Positions 51,801 through 57,390 of a DNA stretch of 57,390 nt are shown one piece after another (positions within the stretch are counted from its first letter, which is position 1; each line of letters opens with the position of its first letter). The stretch lies in assembly GCA_022448645.1 (NCBI GenBank), contig JAKVBZ010000027.1, positions 1 to 57,390 of the forward strand, in the 5' to 3' direction. The translations under genes and the position numbers were made by a program. Source of the DNA: Pirellulaceae bacterium (GTDB taxonomy: Bacteria; Planctomycetota; Planctomycetia; Pirellulales; Pirellulaceae). The notes beneath the pieces were generated by a model that saw nothing but the letters and a program-made list of their open reading frames with translations, was not told where the DNA came from and searched no databases.

Positions 51801-52114
51801 GCAAGAAATACCGGAAGCCTGATTTGTTGTTACATATCCTAGAACCAAGTCGCAAGATGGAACCTAGTCACGTACCTCATTTGATTTTGACGAACGACGG
51901 AAAATCGTACACCGGTTTAATCGTGGAGAGAGACGAAGAAACACTTGTTGTACGTAACGCTCGACTGGAAACATTGAAGTTTGACCAGACGGAAGTGGAA
52001 GAGGTGCAACCCCTCGATCGTTCCATCATGCCTGAGCGATTACTAAGCGACATGACAGCGCAAGAAGCGGCAGATTTGTTGGAATATCTGTCGACGTTGC
52101 AAGGTGATCAGTAG
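48824..52114 (+). CDS. Lipoprotein: PQQ-dependent sugar dehydrogenase-like propeller with three c-type heme sites
   Basis: 1096 aa. MRHFYFFALLCLVLAGC is a lipoprotein signal (lipobox LAGC); AGGAGA lies 7 nt upstream, so the open frame back to 48650 is not used. Residues about 25-140 are an acidic Ser/Thr/Asn/Glu-rich tether. Residues about 155-525 form a glucose/sorbosone-dehydrogenase-like propeller (SGHNGGCVRFGPDGYLYLSTGDG, VWAYGFRNPWRMDFD, GGNYGWPIMEG). Then come three heme motifs: CMFCH (683-687), CGICH (761-765) and CRSCH (972-976); the last opens a planctomycete heme-binding domain with SYTGLIVERDEETLVVRN. It would oxidise a sugar-like substrate outside the membrane and pass electrons along its own hemes. 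The substrate and any true PQQ binding are not established. Confidence 0.9.
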   Translation: MRHFYFFALLCLVLAGCNPTETKPQQLEGTNNTNDTASMDSTSRDEATDVPASENAVSSSEDVPAQQPSQERSDDEISLNPATGNNNQTNAVANEAEQSAEPTEQEKQPEDVVSADDNALPDRADAGAAESVASTKPRSPWTTSKVQGLPDPPLPYEVEEVFDGLCFYAPVTIQQIPGTKQYLIGELCGRIYSIDDDDPVADPALVIDLFANSSVRPPAPARGQAPVTTDNPLPATNLYDFVFHPEFSTNRQIFVTYKNPEENVAWLSRFDVTTDNPPVIQAESEVKYLSYSASGHNGGCVRFGPDGYLYLSTGDGVGPNPPDVNDVGQDISNLLSSVLRIDVDTPEGDLPYSIPPDNPFVNTETARPEVWAYGFRNPWRMDFDRSNGKLWVGDVGWETWEMVYYVSSGGNYGWPIMEGRKRLRTEVTSGPTPIQPPVKDYNRSEANSITGGIVYSGKKYPDLEGWFVHGDYRTGHIWAIKMDDSGVPQHRHLATSSICIIAFMETTEGEILVMDHDRTGRTFRLVPSSSLDESVSFPQDLASTGLFADVPSLQPAEGVIPYDVVVEPWMDGAHATRWLALPGESQIAVQVSSNGSSWSFPEGTVFAQTILYPVPGMDPVRLETRLLHREDGSWRGYSYRWNEEQSNAVLVSSSGETFPLPHQGSGADSPVHESWNIVSRTECMFCHRERSGSIHGFTPYQLDRTTAVSGLEVPQLDWLISQEVFAGNPREGMKTESQLVDPHDPGHVLNDRARSYLDMNCGICHNPRGESITMFYLRRHYSLDAAKALNEPSIGKFNMEDPRLIAPGDPYRSIVLYRLGKLGNARMPYMGSRVVDPNGFALMHDWIESLDGEMTSLSDSELASVAVLNSSDADSAAEDDKAIAQLLETTSGALALLAVIHVDGVSAELQQRIINQSRQSPVPTVRSLFEDMIPESERRPTLGDNISPEVILDLTGDAARGQLIYQSDSSRCRSCHAPDENGQSLGADLREIGKKYRKPDLLLHILEPSRKMEPSHVPHLILTNDGKSYTGLIVERDEETLVVRNARLETLKFDQTEVEEVQPLDRSIMPERLLSDMTAQEAADLLEYLSTLQGDQ

Positions 52115-52359
52115 GAGCGAACGGTTGCCATCGACGGTGAAATGGCTGCCAACGCCGTGAAGCACGTTTTTACTCACATCCATGCACGAATCGACAGTAA
52201 GTGTGTCGGTTACCAGCCGAGGAACTAAATCGTTTGTGCGTCGCGTTTGTATGTTCGGTGTTTGGCCCGCTCCCTCGAAAAACGGTTCAATCTAACGAAC
52301 TTAACCAGCACCTTGATCTATTGCTCTAAGAAAGTTTTCTTCACTCATTCGATGGAACG

Positions 52360-54063
52360 ATGACCATTTCGGCAACGAAGGAACACGGGATTCACTATAC
52401 ACCGCGTCCGCTGGCTGATTTTTTGGCGCGTTCGTTGGCCGATCATCTTCCCAGCCGTCGAGTCCCACTCGCAGTATTAGACCCGGCGTGTGGTGACGGT
52501 GCCCTGCTGGCAGCGATGTGCCGTACACTTTCGCCTGGTCGCTTGCAGCAAACCAGGATCATTGGCTATGAAACTGACCGAGGTGCGTTGGATACGGCTC
52601 GGCGAACGTTATCTCAACTCACCCGCGTTCCATGCGAATGGCACTGCCGCGATTTTCTCGAAGCGGACATGAAGAGCCAATCTGCTGGTCAAAATCTGTC
52701 GGCAGCACCCCCGCAGCCATGCAACATGGTGATCGCCAACCCACCCTACGTGCGCACGCAAGTCCTTGGTGCAGATAAAGCTCAAAGATTGGGGCGCCAG
52801 TATGGATTGCAAGGCCGCGTGGACCTTTATCAGGCGTTTACATCCGCGATGGCCAACGCACTTTCAGTCGGCGGAAGACTGGGATTGCTCACATCCAACC
52901 GTTTCCTTTCCACCAACTCGGGAGAGTCTCTGCGGGAACTTCTCCAAACCCAATTTCAGCTCCTATCGATCGTTGATCTCGGAGACACGAAATTATTTCC
53001 TTCGGCAGCGGTTCTTCCTGCGATCGTCATTGCCAAGAAACGTAAATCTACATCAAGCGCGACGCAGTCATGTTCGTTTGCACGGGTGTATGAACGGCGG
53101 TCCCGGGTCGACGAAACCAACCCGTCCAAGCCGTGCGAATCCCTGTTGGATGCGTTACGCGATCCAGGGATTCGTGGAAACGTTTGCACCAACGGCAAGC
53201 AGTATGTCATTGAGAAAGGAAGATTAGGACGTTCGGGGGACAGGGCTGTTTGGACTTTAACGACACCCCAACAGTTAACTTGGCTGCGCACCGTACATGA
53301 ACACACCGTACACACGTTTGGCCAACTCGTTCACGTCCGAGTCGGTATTAAGACCACCGCAGATGATGTGTTTCTGCGTAACTGGAACCAACTCCCCCTG
53401 TCTCAAAAACCCGAGTCTAAACTGCTAAAACCACTTTTGACACACCAGGATGCGGGACGATGGATACAAAGGGTGCAGGAACCGTTGCGGCGAGTCCTTT
53501 ACCCTCATCATATGTGGCGGGGCAAACGGCGACCGATCGAACTCAATAAATTTCCTCGAGCCAAGCTGTACTTGGAATCGTACCGCAAACGGTTGTCCCG
53601 CCGCCGCTATCTGCAGAAAGCCAAGCGCGAATGGTACGAGATTTGGGTGCCTCAGCAACCCGACCAGTGGAGTCAACCCAAGATCGTTTACCCAGATATT
53701 TCTGAAGACTCTCGTTTCTTTCTTGATAATACCGGAGCAATTGTGAACGGCGATTGTTACTGGATGACGCTTCGTTCGGGAGTCGACCCGGACTGGTTAC
53801 TTTGGATTCTCGCGGTCGCTAACTCGTCACTGATAAGTCGATATTACGACGCTTTATTTCACAATAAACTCTATGCTGGACGCCGTCGATTCATGACCCA
53901 ATACGTGACTCAATTTCCTGTGCCGCGGCACGATAGCCGAACGGCTCAAGCCGCAATTCGGCGCGTCAAAAAGATCGTCACACAACAGAAACTTTCATCT
54001 CGACTCGATGAGGAAATCGACCATTTCGTTTGGAAGGCGTTCGGCGTCGAGAGAGCACAGTAA
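52360..54063 (+). CDS. Orphan N6-adenine DNA methyltransferase (M.TaqI-like, gamma class)
   Basis: 567 aa. Motif X-like HYTPRPLADFLARSL at the N-terminus, motif I LDPACGDGALL (40-50), motif II IIGYETD and motif IV NPPY (127-130), in the order X-I-IV of gamma-class adenine methyltransferases such as M.TaqI. The C-terminal half (about 300-560) matches a TaqI-type target recognition region (KTTADDVFLRN, KLLKPLLTHQDAGRW, KLYAGRRRFMTQYVTQFPVP). No nuclease domain is fused (no N-terminal PD-(D/E)XK segment), and no restriction gene lies next to it in the window, so it is an orphan or its partner is outside. It could methylate the genome for regulation or be a remnant of a restriction system. Start ATG at 52360; the ribosome site is weak. 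Confidence 0.9.
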   Translation: MTISATKEHGIHYTPRPLADFLARSLADHLPSRRVPLAVLDPACGDGALLAAMCRTLSPGRLQQTRIIGYETDRGALDTARRTLSQLTRVPCEWHCRDFLEADMKSQSAGQNLSAAPPQPCNMVIANPPYVRTQVLGADKAQRLGRQYGLQGRVDLYQAFTSAMANALSVGGRLGLLTSNRFLSTNSGESLRELLQTQFQLLSIVDLGDTKLFPSAAVLPAIVIAKKRKSTSSATQSCSFARVYERRSRVDETNPSKPCESLLDALRDPGIRGNVCTNGKQYVIEKGRLGRSGDRAVWTLTTPQQLTWLRTVHEHTVHTFGQLVHVRVGIKTTADDVFLRNWNQLPLSQKPESKLLKPLLTHQDAGRWIQRVQEPLRRVLYPHHMWRGKRRPIELNKFPRAKLYLESYRKRLSRRRYLQKAKREWYEIWVPQQPDQWSQPKIVYPDISEDSRFFLDNTGAIVNGDCYWMTLRSGVDPDWLLWILAVANSSLISRYYDALFHNKLYAGRRRFMTQYVTQFPVPRHDSRTAQAAIRRVKKIVTQQKLSSRLDEEIDHFVWKAFGVERAQ

Positions 54064-54305
54064 TGTAGCCGTGTTCTTCAGGCCTCAGCGTTCAAGGCAC
54101 CGTTTAACTAACGCCGTTAAGCAGAAGACGGGTGAGATCGTTGTTCTGTCATGGGTGTGGGGCGGTCCGTGAAAACCGAAGGTGCCTCACATTGGGGTCC
54201 GCACCCCACTCCAAAAAGAGAAAGCGTATTGTCGAAATAGAGTGGCATCAGGCATAAGCACACGGCTAGGGCTGAGAGCCCAAGCTATCGACTGGCACGA
54301 CATGC

Positions 54306-55445
54306 CTATTTGACAGAGAACGCGTATACACAAGTTTGATGGTAGGTCTGCCCTGGTGTGAGTAGAACGCTAGGGAAATGGGCCTGGTTCACCGAATCCG
54401 GAAAATGCTGAGTTTCCAAACAACAAGCACTTCGTTTCGGATACTTTCGTCCTCCTTTGCCTTCCTGTCCAAACAAATGATTGCCTGTGTAGAATTGTAC
54501 GCCGGGCTCTGTCGTTGAAACCGTCAAGGTTCTGCCTGTAGAGGGCTCGTGGAGCACCGCGGCGACGGATAGTTCGGCCGCCGTCGTCTTGTTGAGCACA
54601 TAGTTGTGGTCATACCCCTGCAGAGGAGTATCAATGAGTTGATCCAGCCGTTCTCCAATGCGCCGCGGCTCTCTAAAATCGATCGGCGTGTTGTCCACTC
54701 TAGCAATTTCACCTGTGGGAATGCCTGTGTCATCGAAGGGTGTATAAAGATCGGCGTTTACTTGCAGTGAGTGCTCGAGCACGGTCTCTGCTCCAGCTCC
54801 CGCTAAATTGAAATAAGTATGATTCGTCAAATTGACAGGTGTCTTTTGGTCGGTTTCGGCGGTGTAGTTGATATGGATTTCGTTATCGCCCGTTAGCGTA
54901 TATTTCACCTTCAAAGTTAGATTTCCTGGATAGCCCTCGTCCCCATCCTTGCTGTGATAGCGAAAAGTGATGGTTTGCCCCTGACCTTCCGAATTCAGCC
55001 GTTCGGCAGTCCACACCACTCGGTCGAGGGCTAAGGGACCGCCGCCACCGTGAAGATGGTTCGGTTCGTTGTTGACGGCGAGTTTGTACTGCTTGCCGTC
55101 CATGACGAACTGCCCCTTGGCAATCCGATTGGCGACTCGCCCAGTTGTGCAGCCAAAATATTGATTCTTGTCCGATTCGTAGCCAGACACGTCGTCAAAC
55201 CCAAGAACCACGTCTGCCAGCTTGCCATCTCGGTCGGGAACTTCGGCAGCCACTAACGTCGCACCTCGCGTCATTAGACGAATCTTCATTCCATTGTCAT
55301 TTTCCAAAGTATACATTTCCACTTTCTTTCCGTCTTTTGTCGTGCCGAAGGATTTCCGAATGATGCTGGCTGCCGGTGATGTCGACGTAGAAACCATCTC
55401 TAAAACAATCATCCAGAAGAAAACGACCAGGCAATGAAAACGCAT
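54306..55445 (-). CDS. galM: Exported aldose 1-epimerase (mutarotase)
   Basis: 379 aa. Catalyses alpha/beta interconversion of aldohexoses. Signal peptide HCLVVFFWMIVLEMVSTSTSPAA; mature GalM fold with GCTTGRVANRI, NHLHGGGGP (His132, substrate-binding), LTNHTYFNL (the catalytic His) and TTEPGVQFYTGNHL (the catalytic Glu). ATG at 55445 opens the signal; the open frame runs to 55523. The enzyme acts in the periplasm, which fits uptake of sugars released by surface hydrolases. Between it and the methyltransferase gene (54064-54305) lies a convergent gap with a weak hairpin and no further gene. Confidence 0.94.
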   Translation of the reverse strand: MRFHCLVVFFWMIVLEMVSTSTSPAASIIRKSFGTTKDGKKVEMYTLENDNGMKIRLMTRGATLVAAEVPDRDGKLADVVLGFDDVSGYESDKNQYFGCTTGRVANRIAKGQFVMDGKQYKLAVNNEPNHLHGGGGPLALDRVVWTAERLNSEGQGQTITFRYHSKDGDEGYPGNLTLKVKYTLTGDNEIHINYTAETDQKTPVNLTNHTYFNLAGAGAETVLEHSLQVNADLYTPFDDTGIPTGEIARVDNTPIDFREPRRIGERLDQLIDTPLQGYDHNYVLNKTTAAELSVAAVLHEPSTGRTLTVSTTEPGVQFYTGNHLFGQEGKGGRKYPKRSACCLETQHFPDSVNQAHFPSVLLTPGQTYHQTCVYAFSVK

Positions 55446-55959
55446 GGCGTACCTCAAGCTGAGAACAGAGTGTAAACTGCTCAACCATCGTAACCGCAGA
55501 AGGCGATGGCCGAAAGGAGTCAATATGTGTGAGCCGAAGGCTATCAGACAACCAACGACGATGCGGTAGAATTGGCGACATGGTATGCTGTAAGTCCTTG
55601 GTAAACGATTCTCGAAGAGTTTATTTCCTGTGAAAAAAAATACGTTGACTGGCCAGCATTTGCTGGTTCGCTAGACTCTTCGTCACTTCTTTTTGCAGGA
55701 CGGCGGTAGACTCTTGGTCGTCGCTGTTGGAGTGTGAAGAGACTGTGATTCGAACGCGTCCGACGTTTGGCGAGGATGGCACTGAACTGCGTATGGAGGT
55801 TGTAGGAATCGCTTTTCATATTCGTGCCTGGGATACCACGATGCCACCTGGTTGGGGTATCGACTAAACTCAGCTCACGTGTCGATCACCATTCCGCCGG
55901 GCCGACGTTCATGGCCGGGGTGTTCATGATGTTTTGATTTGATGTGGTGGTCGACTGTC
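55446..55959. other. Divergent intergenic region
   Basis: 514 bases between galM and the aldolase fusion gene; both promoters should be here. The minus-strand frame at 55544-55819 has basic, low-complexity composition and no signal, and is rejected as a gene. No palindrome or RNA structure was recognised with confidence. Confidence 0.4.
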
Positions 55960-57390
55960 ATGCGTCGTCCGTCTTCCTTTTTCACTGAAAGTAGGTTGGT
56001 TTTGAACATCGTGACGCGATTGCATCGGCGGCTGGAAGAATCTCGCGTAGCTGGCGGTGTGTTTTTTGCTTCTCAGTCACCAAACATCATGGAGCACGTC
56101 ATCCACGATAACGACATGGATATAGCGGGACTCGATCTGCAGCACGCACCCATCAGTGCGCTCGACAGCGTGAACTTCTTGCGGACCATGCAGGCGGCTG
56201 ATCCAGAAATCACACCATTCGCTCGCTTACCAAATCACGATGTCTACTGGATTCAGCAGTCATTAGACGCTGGCTACACTGGCTTGGTGGTTCCGTTGGT
56301 GGAGTCTGCCGACGAGGCTCGTCGGCTTGTACGAGCAACGTATTTCCCGCCCCTGGGAGCCCGCTCCACCGCTGGCAGTATTCGCGCCTGGATGTATGAG
56401 GTGGATGTCGAAGAACTGAACCGACGGACATTGCTTTTTCCGCAAATTGAATCTGCAGATGGGTTGGAACACGTTGAAGAGATCCTGGCGGTCGAAGGTG
56501 TTTCAGGGGTGCTCTTTGGCCCCGAAGACCTGAGCCTTAGTTGTGGGTGGCGAGGGAAAGACTTGTGGTCCTACTCGCCTTTTATGAAAGCAGTAGAACG
56601 AGTCATCACGGCTTGCCGTGAACAGGGGAAACTATCCGCCATTCTCACTGGTTCCTACCTGGATGCCCGCCGTGCCGGTTTTCAGGTCATTGGCTACGGT
56701 GGCGACTGCAAAATGTCGTATTCCACAGTCACTGAGTATTCCATCACCGCGATGCAACAGTTGCGTCAATTGGATGATGAGCTGTCCCTCAAAACAGCCC
56801 GTTCACCCGGGAATTCCATCGGGAAAGCCGATCGTATCGAACGATATCGCCACTCCCTAGATAAATTTGACGATTGGATTGAAAAGCATTTGTCCTCCAA
56901 TGATGGAGGCTGGCAACAGAACACCTCGGCAGATGGATTTTTTTCCTGGCTGCACTATGCGAATTTTCGGGGGCGTCGAGACTGGTCGGCACGGGCTTTA
57001 CGTGTCACCAACGAACAATTTGTCAGCCAGGACGCACCTTTGAAACAAGGGCCGAACCGAGATGCCATGCAAGCCTATGTGCCCCTGTGGCTTGGCTGGG
57101 GAGCATTCGAAGCCGACGCGTTTACGTTGAGCCGAAGATGGCTTGACTACGCGGCCACTTTTCAACATGACAAATCGGGAGGCCTATTTGCCGGCATCCC
57201 CGAGCGAGACACAGGGCAGGGTGCGTTTGATTTTGACAGTACTACCATCGCGGCAGTCGCCTTCGGCCGGGCGGGACGCGTCGAACCCTGCCGCCGAGTC
57301 GGTCAGTTTTTGTTGAACATGATGGACCTACAACCGGACCTTGACTCTCAACTCGTTACTGGTTGGACTCATCCCGGGGGGTTGCTCACA
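55960..57390 (+). CDS. HpcH/HpaI-type aldolase fused to a helical-barrel domain (3' end outside window)
   Basis: 477 codons are visible from the ATG at 55960 to the window edge with no stop. Residues about 15-265 form a class II HpcH/HpaI aldolase: GLDLQHAPI, ARLPNHDVYWIQQSLDAGYTG split over two segments, PPLGARS, the metal-site Glu in FPQIESADG, GPEDLSLSCGW and GYGGDCKMSY. These enzymes cleave 2-keto-3-deoxy-sugar acids. From about residue 285 a second domain begins (YRHSLDKFDDWIEKHL, SWLHYANFRGRRDW, AYVPLWLGWGAFEADAFTLS, SRRWLDYAATFQHDKSGGLFAG), whose helix pairs resemble a six-hairpin alpha/alpha barrel; I cannot name the family. Start could also be ATG at 55942 or the TTG at 56002. Usual stand-alone aldolases are about 250-260 aa, so this is a fusion. 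Confidence 0.78.
   Translation, partial: MRRPSSFFTESRLVLNIVTRLHRRLEESRVAGGVFFASQSPNIMEHVIHDNDMDIAGLDLQHAPISALDSVNFLRTMQAADPEITPFARLPNHDVYWIQQSLDAGYTGLVVPLVESADEARRLVRATYFPPLGARSTAGSIRAWMYEVDVEELNRRTLLFPQIESADGLEHVEEILAVEGVSGVLFGPEDLSLSCGWRGKDLWSYSPFMKAVERVITACREQGKLSAILTGSYLDARRAGFQVIGYGGDCKMSYSTVTEYSITAMQQLRQLDDELSLKTARSPGNSIGKADRIERYRHSLDKFDDWIEKHLSSNDGGWQQNTSADGFFSWLHYANFRGRRDWSARALRVTNEQFVSQDAPLKQGPNRDAMQAYVPLWLGWGAFEADAFTLSRRWLDYAATFQHDKSGGLFAGIPERDTGQGAFDFDSTTIAAVAFGRAGRVEPCRRVGQFLLNMMDLQPDLDSQLVTGWTHPGGLLT

Noticed and set aside
54193..54208. Hairpin between the methyltransferase and galM genes
   Set aside because: A 6-bp stem with a 4-base loop, no T-run on either strand; too weak to call a terminator.

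Overview
The window looks like chromosomal DNA of a planctomycete (Pirellulales-like). Supporting marks are two DUF1559 prepilin-like proteins with an H-x9-DG box, a giant secreted protein with an LEPR-xLL N-terminus and dockerin repeats, two PEP-CTERM proteins, a planctomycete-style c-heme/beta-propeller lipoprotein, and several signal-peptide-bearing sugar enzymes. No rRNA, tRNA, CRISPR array or insertion sequence was recognised. The lineage call is inference from these families.

Layout. 1-281: 5' part of a secreted beta-propeller dehydrogenase-like gene (minus strand, running off the left edge). 766-10034: seven co-directional minus-strand genes, read from larE through a TroA/MntC-like metal ABC transporter (binding protein, unknown membrane-anchored protein, ATPase, permease fused to a DtxR-like sensor) to an NAD-linked formate dehydrogenase (FdsG-FdsB fusion and FdsA). 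Tight spacing and two 4-bp stop/start overlaps suggest one or two operons linking metal uptake, sulfur transfer and a metal-rich oxidoreductase. 10350-16375: class-III aminotransferase, sodium:solute symporter, SDR, and an FGE-like/BNR sialidase-like fusion, probably a sugar-acid or amino-sugar locus. 16589-20311: two divergent PEP-CTERM proteins sharing a duplicated N-terminal domain, each followed by an intrinsic terminator. 20515-23525: a possibly truncated TPR gene, a DUF1559 gene and two TatA-like genes.

24109-30742 is the most interesting part: four minus-strand genes encoding a large periplasmic TPR protein, ExbB, ExbD and a 713-aa protein. The last protein has a TonB-like transmembrane segment (S-x3-H), a long disordered linker and a C-terminal alpha/alpha-toroid (squalene-cyclase/prenyltransferase-like repeat) instead of a TonB C-terminal domain. 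I read it as a candidate ExbBD-energised machine with a new kind of transducer. Upstream on the same strand lie pcm and a lipoprotein alpha/beta hydrolase.

34166-46541: a 2376-aa LEPR-xLL/lamin-tail/CotH/P-domain/dockerin protein, a Tat-exported SMP-30 lactonase, a GNAT acetyltransferase with a possible frameshifted micro-lipoprotein, an LLM flavin monooxygenase and a second DUF1559 protein. 46925-57390: a second sodium:solute symporter diverging from a triple-heme propeller lipoprotein, an orphan M.TaqI-like adenine methyltransferase, a secreted aldose 1-epimerase, and, at the right edge, a HpcH/HpaI aldolase fused to a helical-barrel domain (open to the window end). Many genes (symporters, lactonase, epimerase, aldolase, sialidase-like, sugar-dehydrogenase-like) fit a polysaccharide- and sugar-acid-degrading lifestyle.
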